Shown: positions 44,945 to 54,677 of the stretch, one piece after another
Layout: each line of letters opens with the position of its first letter
Position numbering within the stretch: position 1 is the stretch's first letter
Source of the DNA: Marinicella rhabdoformis
Lineage (GTDB): Bacteria > Pseudomonadota > Gammaproteobacteria > Xanthomonadales > Marinicellaceae
Assembly (NCBI RefSeq): GCF_009671245.1
Contig: NZ_VTFS01000001.1
Location: 1,027,914-1,091,913 of the forward strand
DNA: 64,000 nucleotides
Direction: 5' to 3'
The notes under the pieces: model-generated
Seen by the model: the letters and a program-made list of their open reading frames with translations, nothing else
Databases searched by the model: none
What the model was told of the DNA's origin: nothing
Program-made: the position numbers and the translations under genes

Positions 44945-46492
44945 ATGAGTACTACTGAAATTAACCCTGAAGCACAAGAAGAGCTCTTTGGTCATCCAAA
45001 GGGTTTGTATGTGTGTTTCTTTACAGAACTTTGGGAACGCTTTTCGTTCTATGGCATGAAATTTTTATTGATTTTGTACCTAACAAAGTATCACTTGTTT
45101 TCTGACTCAGCAGGCTTAGATGTATTAGGTGCTTATGCCGGTCTTGTTTACACCATTCCTTTGATTGGTGGCATGTTGGCTGACAGGTACCTCGGCCCAA
45201 GAAAAGCCGTGTTATTCGGCGGCATCTTATTGGTTTTGGGTCATTTATTGATGGCTGTAGAAGGTGATCAAGCCACCATGGTGGCTGGCGAAGTCATCAG
45301 AGACACTGCTGCATTGAATGTTTTCTATATGGCTTTGGCTTTGATCATTCTCGGTGTTGGTTTTTTGAAGCCTAACATTTCTACCATTGTTGGTAAGCTG
45401 TATGCAGATAATGACCCACGTCGTGATTCTGGTTTTACCATTTTCTATATGGGTATCAACTTAGGTTCATTTACAGCCACCTTATTGTGTGGTTGGTTAG
45501 GCGAAACTTATGGTTGGGGCTATGGTTTCGGTGCAGCCGGCATCGGTATGTTCTTGGGATTGATCTTCTTTATGTATGGCCAGAAATATTTGTATGGCCA
45601 CGCCGACCCAACCGAGCCTGAAAAATTAAGCAAAAAAGTCTTGGGTCCCATCAATGTAGAATGGACCATTTACTTGTTGTCTATTTTGTCATTGCCACTG
45701 GTGTGGTTCGTGGTTCAAAGAGAAGCATGGGTACATTCAGGCCAATGGATATTTTTGGTAGTAGCTGCAGGCTTCATGATGTTTTGGGCTTTTGCTAAAT
45801 CAACGCCAGTAGAACGCCACCGCATTTTCGTGTTGATCGTTTTGATTCTTTCTACCATTGTGTTCTGGGCCTTGTTTGAACAAGCCGGCGCTTCAATGAC
45901 CTTCTTCGCTGACCGTGTAATGGACAGAAACATATTTGGCTTTGAAGTTAAAGCGTCTCAATTCGGTTCATTGAATGCAGGCTTTATTATCTTATTGGCA
46001 CCTGTTTTTGCCTGGATGTGGGTTTGGTTATCTAAACGCAATTTAGAACCTTCAACTCCAGCAAAATTTGGCTTGGGCTTGATTCAAGCAGGCCTGGGTT
46101 TTGGTGCCTTGGTTCTTGGCGCAACCATGCCAGAAGCTTCGGGTAAGGTGGCGTGGATTTGGTTGGTACTGGCTTATTTGTTACACACCACAGGTGAACT
46201 GGCTTTATCGCCAGTAGGCTTGTCTGCTGTTACAAAGCTGGCTCCTAAGAAAATTGTCGGTTTCTCTATGGGTACCTGGTTCTTGGCCACTGCCTTGTCA
46301 GAAACTTTAGCAACAAGACTGTCTAAGTTTGCTGCCTTTGACGGTGATGCAGCTGCCACCATGTCGATGGCAGAACAAGTCGCAAAATACAGCGAACTGT
46401 TTAATTTCTTGATGTGGTTAGGTATTGGCATGGGTGTATTCATGCTGGTTATCACACCATTATTGAAAAAAGGCATGCACGGCGTACATTAA
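44945..46492 (+). CDS. POT family proton-dependent peptide transporter, second copy
   Basis: 515 residues with the same architecture: ELWERFSFYGMKFLLILYL, GVGFLKPNISTIVGKLY, FWALFEQAGASMTFFADRVM and GELALSPVGLSAVTKLAPKK. It differs from its neighbour throughout, so the duplication is old. AAGGAG precedes the ATG. A strong terminator after the stop closes the two-gene unit. Probably differs in peptide preference; not predictable here. Confidence 0.95.
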   Translation: MSTTEINPEAQEELFGHPKGLYVCFFTELWERFSFYGMKFLLILYLTKYHLFSDSAGLDVLGAYAGLVYTIPLIGGMLADRYLGPRKAVLFGGILLVLGHLLMAVEGDQATMVAGEVIRDTAALNVFYMALALIILGVGFLKPNISTIVGKLYADNDPRRDSGFTIFYMGINLGSFTATLLCGWLGETYGWGYGFGAAGIGMFLGLIFFMYGQKYLYGHADPTEPEKLSKKVLGPINVEWTIYLLSILSLPLVWFVVQREAWVHSGQWIFLVVAAGFMMFWAFAKSTPVERHRIFVLIVLILSTIVFWALFEQAGASMTFFADRVMDRNIFGFEVKASQFGSLNAGFIILLAPVFAWMWVWLSKRNLEPSTPAKFGLGLIQAGLGFGALVLGATMPEASGKVAWIWLVLAYLLHTTGELALSPVGLSAVTKLAPKKIVGFSMGTWFLATALSETLATRLSKFAAFDGDAAATMSMAEQVAKYSELFNFLMWLGIGMGVFMLVITPLLKKGMHGVH

Positions 46493-46509
46493 ACCTTGTA
46501 AAAACGATA

Positions 46510-46545
46510 AAAAGCACCAATTTAACAATTGGTGCTTTTTTTATG
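46510..46545 (+). terminator. intrinsic terminator after the POT genes
   Basis: AAAAGCACCAATT/AATTGGTGCTTTTTTT around TAAC, 17 bases after the stop at 46492. Confidence 0.9.
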
Positions 46546-46571
46546 CCCATTTAAAACCTCAAGAGAAAACC

Positions 46572-46874
46572 ATGCCAACATATCACTACCAAGCTTCAAC
46601 TGAGAATCACTGCGACCATTGTGTTGAAGGCTTTGATGTGATGCAAAAACTGGCTGAGGCCAAACTGACACAATGTCCTGAATGTGGTGCTGATATCAAA
46701 AAAGTCATTTGCGCTCCTGCTTTAACTTCTCAATTAACCCGTGACAGCAAAAAAACCTTGAGCGAACAAAACATAGAAAAAAATGGCTTCACGCAATACC
46801 GCAAAGTGGGCAATGGTAAATATGAAAAAACCGCAGGCAAAGGCCCCGCCACCATTGACCGCGAAAACTTGTAA
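46572..46874 (+). CDS. FmdB-type zinc ribbon protein
   Basis: 100 residues. PTYHYQAST followed by Cys14-x2-Cys17 (CDHC) and Cys35-x2-Cys38 (CPEC), and the closing GxADIKKVICAPAL pattern of FmdB/putative regulatory zinc ribbons. The family was named from a formamide-induced operon and is thought to be regulatory, but the role is not established. The tail after residue 55 is charged and probably disordered. Ribosome binding site AAGAG. Confidence 0.85.
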   Translation: MPTYHYQASTENHCDHCVEGFDVMQKLAEAKLTQCPECGADIKKVICAPALTSQLTRDSKKTLSEQNIEKNGFTQYRKVGNGKYEKTAGKGPATIDRENL

Positions 46875-46948
46875 ACCTTCACGCATCCATCATTATCATT
46901 TGTTACAATGTTTGTTTTTTAACCCATTAATAGACGAGAGACAAACAA

Positions 46949-47704
46949 ATGAAATTACCTGCATTACTCATTACCTCATTATTGGCAGGCTCTGCTTTCG
47001 CCAGTGACTTCGAAGCCACTGAAGCGAAAATCAAAGCCGCCATGAAGTCAGACATTCGTGTAGAGGCTGACACCAAACGCGATCGCAACCGTATGCCTGT
47101 TCAAACACTTAAATTTTTAGGCTTGCGTGATGATATGAAAGTCATCGAGCTGCTACCTGGTGGCGGTTGGTATACCAAAATTTTAGCACCTGTGCTTAAA
47201 GAGAATGGTGAGTTGCATTTGGCTTATGGTACATCGCGTGCCGCCAAATTAGCTGAAGCCAATGATTCAATGTCAGAAGTAAAACTGGCTGCTAAAGAAG
47301 CCAATATTTACCGCAAAGAAGGTGCCAGATTTTATTCAATTGAAAATGCAGAAATTGATGTTAAAAAAGCAGACATGGTTTTGACCTTCAGAAATTACCA
47401 TAACTTTGCTGAAGATGGTCGACAAGCCATGAATGATGCCGCTTGGAATTCGTTGAAAGTGGGTGGTATTTACGGTGTTGTAGATCACACTCGACGTCAC
47501 ATGGAAGGTGAAAATGATGAAAACCGTCGCCGCTTTGACCCTGTGAAAGCCATCAAAGAAATTCAAGCAGCCGGTTTTGAATTTGTAGACTATTCTGATT
47601 TACATTACCGCGCTGATGATGAGTTGGAATACGAAGTGGGAAGAAAATCAGTCACTGGCAATACTGACAGGTTCACGTTGAAATTCAAAAAAGTTAAGAA
47701 ATAA
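46949..47704 (+). CDS. exported class I SAM-dependent methyltransferase family protein
   Basis: 251 residues with a signal peptide (MKLPALLITSLLAGSAFASD). The methyltransferase-like core follows: VQTLKFLGLRDDMKVIELLPGGGWYTKIL (motif I, LPGGGWY in place of the usual GxGxG), ADMVLTFRNYHNF, WNSLKVGGIYGVVDHTRR and AAGFEFVDYSD. Exported members of this family are known from genomes of marine gammaproteobacteria, but SAM is not expected in the periplasm, so the biochemical role is unclear. Alone between FmdB and a bidirectional terminator. Confidence 0.85.
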   Translation: MKLPALLITSLLAGSAFASDFEATEAKIKAAMKSDIRVEADTKRDRNRMPVQTLKFLGLRDDMKVIELLPGGGWYTKILAPVLKENGELHLAYGTSRAAKLAEANDSMSEVKLAAKEANIYRKEGARFYSIENAEIDVKKADMVLTFRNYHNFAEDGRQAMNDAAWNSLKVGGIYGVVDHTRRHMEGENDENRRRFDPVKAIKEIQAAGFEFVDYSDLHYRADDELEYEVGRKSVTGNTDRFTLKFKKVKK

Positions 47705-47715
47705 ATTAGATGAGC

Positions 47716-47754
47716 AAAAAAAAGGCCCTTGTTTCTTAGACAAGGGCCTTTTTT
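47716..47754. terminator. bidirectional terminator between methyltransferase and ypfJ
   Basis: AAAAAAAGGCCCTTGT/ACAAGGGCCTTTTTT around TTCTTAG. Lies between two convergent genes with runs of A and T on the outer sides. Confidence 0.9.
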
Positions 47755-47787
47755 ATTGCCTAATCTTTTACCGCAAATTGAACACAA

Positions 47788-48654
47788 TCAAACACCTTCT
47801 GAAAAGGTGTTACAGGCATCATAATTACCTGTTTTTAAACCCCGGTTCAACCATTGCATCCTTTGCTCTGATGACCCATGAGTGAACGCTTCAACATTTA
47901 CCCTTCGGCCTGCTTTAGATTGTAATGTGTCATCACCTATAGAGGCGGCGGCACGCAAACCTTCTTCTACGTCACCGGTTTCTAACATGTTTTGTTGTTG
48001 ATTGGCATGGTGTGCCCAAACACCTGCCAAACAATCGGCTTGTAATTCCATCATCACTGACAATTGATTGACCTTATATTTTGAATCTGCTTGCGACTGC
48101 CATTGACGCACTTGTTTGGCCGTTCCTGTGATGTTTTGAATGTGATGTCCCACTTCATGACCAATCACATAAGCCCGGGCAAAATCACCTGGTGCACCCA
48201 TCTTTTCTAACTGCCTAAAAAAACTCAAAGACAAATAAACATTTGAGTCGGCTGGACAATAAAATGGTCCCACGGCTTCTGAGTTAACACCACAACGAGA
48301 CTGTACTTGGCCGTCAAACAGCACCATAGTTGGCGCCTGATATTTTTGGTTAGATTTGGCAAATACTTGAGTCCAAATGTCTTCAGTGGATGCAAAAATA
48401 ACCGATGAAAATTCAGCCTGTTCTTTTTCTGCCTGCGTTTGTTGCTTGGGTATTTGTACTTGTTGTTGTGAATTACCACTCGGTTGGGACATCATATTAC
48501 CCAATAAAGACAAAGGGTTTTGTCCCGTCACCAGAGAATAAATGATGGCAATCACAATCATGGTGCCACTTAATTTAGCCCCGCCCTTTGCTACGCCACC
48601 ACGACCTCGCCGGTCATCTATTCGTGTGCTTCTTCTTTTGTTTTTCCAGCGCAT
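47788..48654 (-). CDS. ypfJ: YpfJ family neutral zinc metallopeptidase
   Basis: 288 residues. N-terminus MRWKNKRRST is basic, with a membrane segment (GTMIVIAIIYSLVTGQNPLSLL). The zinc site HEVGHH (in AYVIGHEVGHHIQ) is in the second half, with further motifs SVMMELQADCLAGVWAH, FYCPADSNVYLSLSFF and TLQSKAGRRVNVEAFTHGSSEQRM. Family known as putative neutral zinc metallopeptidase or KPN_02809; substrate unknown. Monocistronic. Confidence 0.95.
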   Translation of the reverse strand: MRWKNKRRSTRIDDRRGRGGVAKGGAKLSGTMIVIAIIYSLVTGQNPLSLLGNMMSQPSGNSQQQVQIPKQQTQAEKEQAEFSSVIFASTEDIWTQVFAKSNQKYQAPTMVLFDGQVQSRCGVNSEAVGPFYCPADSNVYLSLSFFRQLEKMGAPGDFARAYVIGHEVGHHIQNITGTAKQVRQWQSQADSKYKVNQLSVMMELQADCLAGVWAHHANQQQNMLETGDVEEGLRAAASIGDDTLQSKAGRRVNVEAFTHGSSEQRMQWLNRGLKTGNYDACNTFSEGV

Positions 48655-48700
48655 TCAGTATCCACAAATATAAAAACATCAGTATAACCTAGAATTTTTC

Positions 48701-49870
48701 TCAACCTTTAAAATCTGGGTTAAATTTTGTGAAAGCAAAATACAAAGAGATGACAGCCAAGGCATACAAGGCCAATTGGTGGTTAACCACCGAGGACAAA
48801 TCACCACCAAAATACATCAGCTTGTGCAAAGCATCCATCACCCAACCTGTTGGTAAAAACATCGCCAGCTGCTGCATCCACTCAGGTGTGATTTCTATTG
48901 GCCACCAACAACCACCCAAGGCCGCCAACAACATAGAGACCAAAACAGGTATTCCATTGATTTGACCTTCATTTGTAGCCAGTGAACCCATCAATACGGC
49001 AAAACCAGCACAGACTGCTGACCAAGCAAACAGCAAAATAAACACCATCAACCAATGCTCACCCCAGTGAATTTTGAATAACAGCATTCCCATGATCATG
49101 CCATAGATTAATTGAACGGTAGCCAGCATCAATTTACCCAACCACTTTCCTAATATCAGCTCCTTGCGACTGATGGGTGCTGCAGCCAATCGCCTAAGCA
49201 CACCTGTTTTTCGCTCAAGGAATAAACTGAAAGCACCGCTGGTCAAAGATATCATCATGATAAACATGACCAAAATGCCAGGCACGGCTTGTTTGAATCC
49301 ATTCGGAATTTCATGTTGTTCACCGCCTTGACTGACATCTAATGTGATCAAGTCTGGTAAATTATTGACGACAGAGAAGTCCAATGCTTTGGCTGCTTGA
49401 TTGTGGTGCATTTTCAACACCAAGTAATCTCCTAACGTTTGATAGACCGCTTTTTGCAATTTGAATTCGTTCAACTGGGCACCCATGTCATCGTCTTTGA
49501 ACCGGTATTCAATTGTGACTTGCTCACCACTTTTTAATGTGCTGCCCATATCAGTTGGCAACCACAGTTGACGACCATAGTCTTTGAATTCATATTTTTC
49601 TTTATACAAAGGATTGGCTTCGCTGAAATACCGCAAAGCAAAATCTTCAGCCGCTAACCTTTGATATATTTGCTGAGCCACAGGATCATTTTCATCTCCA
49701 TCGTACCAAATGGCCAATGTCACATTTTGACCGCCACTGGAAAAACCGCCAGTGGTGGTACCAATGAAAGCAAAAAACACCAATGGCATGATGAACATCC
49801 AGATCAAAACAGTTTTGTCTTTCAGCAAATAGATAAAATCTTTAATCGCTATGAATTTGATGTTGTTCAT
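48701..49870 (-). CDS. ABC-2 type transporter permease
   Basis: 389 residues. ABC-2 membrane topology: one N-terminal anchor (TVLIWMFIMPLVFFAFIG), a large extracytoplasmic domain (about 45-190) and five helices at the C-terminal half, including LFLERKTGVLRRLAAAPISRKELILGKW (a conserved ABC-2 motif) and PVLVSMLLAALGGCWWPIEITPEWMQQLAMFLPTGWVMDAL. Overlaps the next permease by 4 bases and works with the ATPase at 51123. Exporter of unknown substrate; NatAB-like proteins move Na+ or drugs. Confidence 0.88.
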   Translation of the reverse strand: MNNIKFIAIKDFIYLLKDKTVLIWMFIMPLVFFAFIGTTTGGFSSGGQNVTLAIWYDGDENDPVAQQIYQRLAAEDFALRYFSEANPLYKEKYEFKDYGRQLWLPTDMGSTLKSGEQVTIEYRFKDDDMGAQLNEFKLQKAVYQTLGDYLVLKMHHNQAAKALDFSVVNNLPDLITLDVSQGGEQHEIPNGFKQAVPGILVMFIMMISLTSGAFSLFLERKTGVLRRLAAAPISRKELILGKWLGKLMLATVQLIYGMIMGMLLFKIHWGEHWLMVFILLFAWSAVCAGFAVLMGSLATNEGQINGIPVLVSMLLAALGGCWWPIEITPEWMQQLAMFLPTGWVMDALHKLMYFGGDLSSVVNHQLALYALAVISLYFAFTKFNPDFKG

Positions 49871-51123
49871 AGTTTTGCTCCCTGAGCTAAGCGTTTGATG
49901 AGCTTTTGATTAAGAAACCAAAGCACTGTGATCATAAAAGCACCAATCAAAAAGGGTATCAATAAAGCCTCTTGCATGCCTTGCCCCCTAACCAAAACGT
50001 CTTTGATGGCTTTCAATAAAAAGCCATTGGGTAAATAGCTACCAATATTCGCCAACCAATCAGGCATCGCTTCTGATGGGAAAAACGCACCACCCAGCAT
50101 GGCCATAGGAAGGACTGCCGCATTAACAACGATATTGGCAGACTTTCTGCTGGGCATCAACAAACTGAATACCAACATCAACAACCAAATAACCGCACCA
50201 GAAAAGACCACCCAAAGTAGCATGATGGGAAATAATTGGATTGAGATATCAAAAGCTGCCACGCCGACCAACAACAAAATAAACCCCAATAACACGAACG
50301 TCAAAATCGCATGCATCAATTTACCATTTACATATGCCCCCAAACCACCCGGTGAGGCCGCCAATCGCGGTAATACGCCATTCGCTTTGTCATCCCAAAC
50401 ACCCATCGCCAAAGCAACAGAAGCAAACAACAAACTCATGAATATCGCACCAGGGTACATCAACATCACAAAGTTGAAGCCAGGCTTTTCTTCAGCATCT
50501 GAGGCCGTTACCACCCGCTCTTTTAATTTAATCTTGGGCGGGAAAATCGTTTTTTCTGCCTCATCAATGCCTTTTTTAATCGCCAAAGTTAACACCACCA
50601 AATCCGCATCATTGACTTTACCTGTTGTCACCATTTGATTCAGTTTATTCAACTCATCAGCAAACAACATTTGAAGATAATCGGCGGCATCAACCATCAA
50701 ATTCATTCCTGTTTCCACCATGCCTGGTAGAATGGTTTGTGCAGGGTTTTTCACCAATCGCAACTGACTCGGCTTTTTATTTAAATAATTGTCCATGAAC
50801 CCCGCTTCGACCACAAACCAAGCCGTGGCTTCACCATCGTTCATGATGACTTCACCCTCAGTTTCATCAACCGTTTTTACCGTAAAAAATTCAGCCATAG
50901 GCCCTTGGCCCAAGCTGCCCACCAAAAACTGAGACAATGTTGAATTATCATGATCTGTAACCAATAAGCGACCATGAGGTTTCGGACTGGACCCGCCGCC
51001 ACTCATCAAACTCATCAAAAACACAATCATCAAAGGTATGGCCAACCATGAAATCAGCCCCCATTTTTCTCGCAACACCCTTTTGAATGACTGTGTTGCA
51101 ACCGTATATGACAATTGATTCAT
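49867..51123 (-). CDS. ABC-2 type transporter permease, second subunit
   Basis: 418 residues, same topology as its neighbour: cytoplasmic N-terminus with WGLISWLAIPLMIVFLMSL, extracytoplasmic domain and a C-terminal helix bundle with MGVWDDKANGVLPRLAASPGGLGAYVNGKL and GGAFFPSEAMPDWLANIGSYLPNGFLLKAI. It touches the ATPase gene by one base (51123). Two distinct permeases with one ATPase form a complete heterodimeric exporter. Confidence 0.88.
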   Translation of the reverse strand: MNQLSYTVATQSFKRVLREKWGLISWLAIPLMIVFLMSLMSGGGSSPKPHGRLLVTDHDNSTLSQFLVGSLGQGPMAEFFTVKTVDETEGEVIMNDGEATAWFVVEAGFMDNYLNKKPSQLRLVKNPAQTILPGMVETGMNLMVDAADYLQMLFADELNKLNQMVTTGKVNDADLVVLTLAIKKGIDEAEKTIFPPKIKLKERVVTASDAEEKPGFNFVMLMYPGAIFMSLLFASVALAMGVWDDKANGVLPRLAASPGGLGAYVNGKLMHAILTFVLLGFILLLVGVAAFDISIQLFPIMLLWVVFSGAVIWLLMLVFSLLMPSRKSANIVVNAAVLPMAMLGGAFFPSEAMPDWLANIGSYLPNGFLLKAIKDVLVRGQGMQEALLIPFLIGAFMITVLWFLNQKLIKRLAQGAKL

Positions 51124-52034
51124 CAGTCTCTCAACGCCCTACCAGTTAATTTAATGAACAAGCTTTCCAAGTTGGCTTGCTGAACCGATGTTTCTTTAAT
51201 TCTGCAATCCTTGAATCGTGACAACAAGTCAGACAACTGCTCTGCGGCATTGGGGCATAAAAAACGCACCGCTTCATCAGTCCATTCCAATACCTCAAAA
51301 TCCGATAACAAATCCTGACTGGCCCCGCTGAAATCACCGCGCAAAGAAATCAAATCTTTTTCACCCATTTGTTGGCGCAGTTCACCAATTGTACCTTGTG
51401 CTATCACATGGCCTTTATCAATGATAGCAATACGATCACATAAACGCTCTACTTCTTCCATGTAATGTGAGGTATAAATTACCGCAGTCCCTTTTTGTTT
51501 CAATTCACCAACAGCCGTCAACAAGTGCTCTCTCGATTGCGGATCAACACCAACGGTGGGTTCATCGAGTAACAAAGCCTTGGGTTCATGCAAGATGGCA
51601 CAAGCAAAGTTTAATCGCCTTTTCATCCCTCCTGAGTAGGTATTCACAAGGTCTTTTTGGCGGTCACTTAATCCCACTTGTTGCAAAACCGATTGAATGC
51701 GTTGATTTAATGTTTTTCCTGACAGACCATAGGCCTGGCCCCAAAAATTTAAATTTTCTAACGCTGTAAGGTCTTCATATAAGGCCAACTCTTGGGGTAC
51801 CAAGCCCAATGACTTTTTGGCATTGATGCCATCACCTACCATGGGGTGACCATCTATTGAGATGTCACCGGAAGTGGCCTCGAGCAAACCAGAAAGGCAG
51901 TTGATGGTGGTTGATTTACCGGCACCATTAGGGCCTAACAAGCCAAAAACTTCACCTGCTTGGACATCAAAAGATACAGCATCTGCAGCCGTGAATTGAC
52001 CGTACGTTTTGGTCAATGATTGGATTTTAATCAT
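51123..52034 (-). CDS. ABC transporter ATP-binding protein
   Basis: 303 residues. Walker A GPNGAGKSTTINCL, Q-loop and signature NTYSGGMKRRLNFA, Walker B LLLDEPTVGVD, H-loop YTSHYMEEVERLCD. It drives the two ABC-2 permeases encoded immediately downstream. The C-terminal extension (about 220-303) is typical of exporter ATPases of the NatA/CcmA type. Divergent from ftsB. Confidence 0.93.
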   Translation of the reverse strand: MIKIQSLTKTYGQFTAADAVSFDVQAGEVFGLLGPNGAGKSTTINCLSGLLEATSGDISIDGHPMVGDGINAKKSLGLVPQELALYEDLTALENLNFWGQAYGLSGKTLNQRIQSVLQQVGLSDRQKDLVNTYSGGMKRRLNFACAILHEPKALLLDEPTVGVDPQSREHLLTAVGELKQKGTAVIYTSHYMEEVERLCDRIAIIDKGHVIAQGTIGELRQQMGEKDLISLRGDFSGASQDLLSDFEVLEWTDEAVRFLCPNAAEQLSDLLSRFKDCRIKETSVQQANLESLFIKLTGRALRD

Positions 52035-52124
52035 TAATAATTGCCATGGATATAAAGTAGGTTAACGATTATAAACCGCCAGTGTTACAATGTGCTTTGA
52101 TTTTTTATAGACTTTTTCCATTCC

Positions 52125-52433
52125 ATGAAGTGGTTTAACAGCGCCTTACTTTTGTTCATCTGCATTGCCCTTTATTTGCTTTGGCTGGGCAATGGCGGTC
52201 GCATTGAACTCAAAGAAAAGCAATTGATTCTAGAAGAAAAAGCCGCAGAAATAGTTGAATTAAAAAAACGCAATCAACTGTTACAAGCAGAAGTTGAAAG
52301 CTTAGAAAATGGCTTAGACGCGATTGAAGAACGTGCTCGTACGGAATTAGGCATGATAAAAGACGGCGAAACCTTCATTCAAATTATTAATGAAGAGTTA
52401 CCCAAGCGTCAAAGAACCCACAAAAAACAATGA
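52125..52433 (+). CDS. ftsB: cell division protein FtsB
   Basis: 102 residues. Short cytoplasmic tip, membrane helix (WFNSALLLFICIALYLLWLG), then a heptad coiled coil (LILEEKAAEIVELKKRNQLLQAEVESLENGLDAIEERARTELGMI). FtsB forms the FtsQ-FtsB-FtsL subcomplex of the divisome. It overlaps ispD by 4 bases, the classic arrangement. Confidence 0.95.
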   Translation: MKWFNSALLLFICIALYLLWLGNGGRIELKEKQLILEEKAAEIVELKKRNQLLQAEVESLENGLDAIEERARTELGMIKDGETFIQIINEELPKRQRTHKKQ

Positions 52434-53134
52434 GTAAGCCCTGTCATTTTCATGTGTTAATAACTGCCGCAGGCATTGGGTCGCGTTTTGAATCCCAGTC
52501 TGGCCTGCCCAAACAATACCATCAGATAGGTGACAAAACGGTTTTGGCTCACACCATTGAAGCGTTTAATGACATCGATTGTGACATCGTCATGGTGACT
52601 ACTCACCCTGATGATAAGTGGTGGCCTGAAATCAAGTTTCAATCCAAGCAACTTGTTAAATCCTGTATCGGTGGCTCATCACGAAAACAGTCTGTAATTA
52701 ATGGCTTATTGGCCATTAAGGAAAAGGCGCAGGATACGGACTGGATTTTGGTCCACGATGCGGCTCGACCTTGTATAACACCAGATGACATCAACCGGCT
52801 GATTAATGCGGTAAAATCACATGCTGTTGGTGGCTTGTTGGTTAAACCGGTTACTGACACCATCAAAAAATCCACTGACAAATCTCACTGTCAAACCACC
52901 ATCGATCGCGACCAACTGTTTGCGGCTTTAACACCTCAAATGTTCCGTTTGGGTGATTTATTACATCATTTACAACAAGCTGATGACGATAAAACAACGG
53001 ACGAAGCCTCTGCTTTTGAACAAGCGGGAAAACTGCCATTGATGGTTCTAGGAAACTGCCAAAACATTAAAATCACCTACCCAAGTGACTTGGCATTGGC
53101 GCACTTTTATCTACAACAACAAGGGAGACTTTAA
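52430..53134 (+). CDS. ispD: 2-C-methyl-D-erythritol 4-phosphate cytidylyltransferase
   Basis: 234 residues. Nucleotidyl-transfer motif [45 protein letters not shown] and TVFRPMFRL-like ending segment. Third step of the MEP isoprenoid pathway, CTP to CDP-methylerythritol. Starts inside ftsB (4-base overlap) and shares one base with ispF. Confidence 0.96.
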   Translation: MSKPCHFHVLITAAGIGSRFESQSGLPKQYHQIGDKTVLAHTIEAFNDIDCDIVMVTTHPDDKWWPEIKFQSKQLVKSCIGGSSRKQSVINGLLAIKEKAQDTDWILVHDAARPCITPDDINRLINAVKSHAVGGLLVKPVTDTIKKSTDKSHCQTTIDRDQLFAALTPQMFRLGDLLHHLQQADDDKTTDEASAFEQAGKLPLMVLGNCQNIKITYPSDLALAHFYLQQQGRL

Positions 53135-53610
53135 TGCGTATAGGGCAAGGTTTTGACGTACACGCTTTTGGTGAGGGTGATTTTTTAACTTTGGGTGGTA
53201 TTAAAGTACCCCATAACAAAGGCTTCATCGCCCATTCGGATGGCGATGTGTTGATCCATGCGATTTGTGACGCCTTACTTGGCGCATTGGCTTTAGGCGA
53301 TATTGGCATCCACTTTCCACCCTCAGATGCACAATGGAAAGATTGTGACAGCGGCGTGTTCCTAAAACATTGTTACCAATTAATTCAAACCGAAGGGTAT
53401 CAAATCGGTAACATTGACTGCACTTTGATGGCTGAAATGCCCAAAATCAAACCACATGCTTTGGTCATTCGTGAAAATCTAGCAGGTTTGTTAAATATTG
53501 AAACCAACCAAATCAGCCTCAAAGCCACCACCACTGAGAAACTCGGCTTCACGGGTCGTAAAGAAGGTATGGCCGCTTTGGTTGTGTGTTTAATGACACC
53601 CAGCAGTTAA
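53134..53610 (+). CDS. ispF: 2-C-methyl-D-erythritol 2,4-cyclodiphosphate synthase
   Basis: 158 residues. Zinc ligands Asp8 and His10 (GFDVHAF) and His42 (HAICDAL) fall at the E. coli IspF positions. [32 protein letters not shown] and the closing [20 protein letters not shown] are diagnostic. Fifth step of the MEP pathway. Closed by a CCAAGC/GCTTGG hairpin at 53630-53645 without a T-run. The next gene is on the other strand. Confidence 0.96.
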   Translation: MRIGQGFDVHAFGEGDFLTLGGIKVPHNKGFIAHSDGDVLIHAICDALLGALALGDIGIHFPPSDAQWKDCDSGVFLKHCYQLIQTEGYQIGNIDCTLMAEMPKIKPHALVIRENLAGLLNIETNQISLKATTTEKLGFTGRKEGMAALVVCLMTPSS

Positions 53611-53676
53611 TCATGCAGGCATAAAAACACCAAGCCGAAGCTTGGTTCTCAGCGTAGCGTGTAGTTTTATTTACCT

Positions 53677-54537
53677 TTATTCAAACAAGGATTTGTGAAT
53701 CGTATCAAATCTATAATGGTAATACTCTTCGAACAAGGCTTGAACCAAAATGTCATATCCCGGCGCTCCCAGATGAAAACAGTCTCGCACCAATCCAAAA
53801 TGTAACCTCATGGCCTCTAATGGACTGGTTAAAGTAAAATCACCTGGAAGTTGAATGTCACCTGGTTGGATTCCATTATCAGGCCAGCCATAAGCATTTT
53901 GCATGCGGCCCCAATGTGGTACATGAAAAACCTTTGGGTTTTGGTCGGCGATTTCGACAAAAGCTTGTGTGAAATCTAATGCCAGGTTGTTAATTTCTGT
54001 AGGGGTTGGGTTCTCCATGTCATTATGCAAGCCAGCACAGATAAATCCTGTGATACCACCTGTTGTTTCTTCAAAATTGGGGTAGTCATAAAAACTCATG
54101 ATGATTTCAATATTGATGTCCACAGCCAAAATCGCATCAACAATGGTCTGAATGTCGGCCACAATGCCCATCTTCAAAGCATCCACTTCCATCATGGTCA
54201 TACTTTTATACCAATTATTCAGGAAATCATTACCTCCAATGGTCAATTGCACCGTGTCGACACTGGGGTTATTAACCAAGGCATTGGTGATTTTTGCCAA
54301 CTCTGTAGGTACTACCCAATCTGCGGCTGTGGTGCCATCAATGGCCACCAAGTCAGAATCTGCATTCCTCAACACTTGAATGCCTGGATAACCATTGACA
54401 TCAAAAACAGCATCGTGGACGTCATCAGAATATTGTTGTTGTGCCCAACTGTCACCAACGATCAAAACTTTGGCATTTTGTGCCTGAACGGTAGTTATTG
54501 AAAAAATTAATAAGCAGATTGATAGTATCAATTTCAT
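53677..54537 (-). CDS. exported SGNH/GDSL-family hydrolase
   Basis: 286 residues from the ATG at 54537, preceded by GGGGAGGAAG, with a signal peptide (MKLILSICLLIFSITTVQA). Catalytic blocks: GDSW (Ser30 nucleophile), TIGGNDF (block III, Asn103) and DCFHLG (the Asp-x-x-His catalytic pair near the C-terminus). Secreted esterase or lipase-like enzyme; substrate unknown. The longer frame to 54615 adds a non-coding-looking stretch. Confidence 0.88.
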   Translation of the reverse strand: MKLILSICLLIFSITTVQAQNAKVLIVGDSWAQQQYSDDVHDAVFDVNGYPGIQVLRNADSDLVAIDGTTAADWVVPTELAKITNALVNNPSVDTVQLTIGGNDFLNNWYKSMTMMEVDALKMGIVADIQTIVDAILAVDINIEIIMSFYDYPNFEETTGGITGFICAGLHNDMENPTPTEINNLALDFTQAFVEIADQNPKVFHVPHWGRMQNAYGWPDNGIQPGDIQLPGDFTLTSPLEAMRLHFGLVRDCFHLGAPGYDILVQALFEEYYHYRFDTIHKSLFE

Positions 54538-54677
54538 TGTTGCTTCCTCCCCAGAAGTCAGATTTTTATAAAATGTAAGGCCAAACCTTGATACACTGTG
54601 GTTCGAATGTTTCATTATTTAAATTGTGGTGTATGCCACATCCGATTAACAAAAAGATAACACAAAATTAAACAAAT

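Noticed and set aside
53630-53645. Hairpin CCAAGC/GCTTGG after ispF as a terminator
   Set aside because: Stem is short and there is no T-run; mentioned only in the ispF entry.
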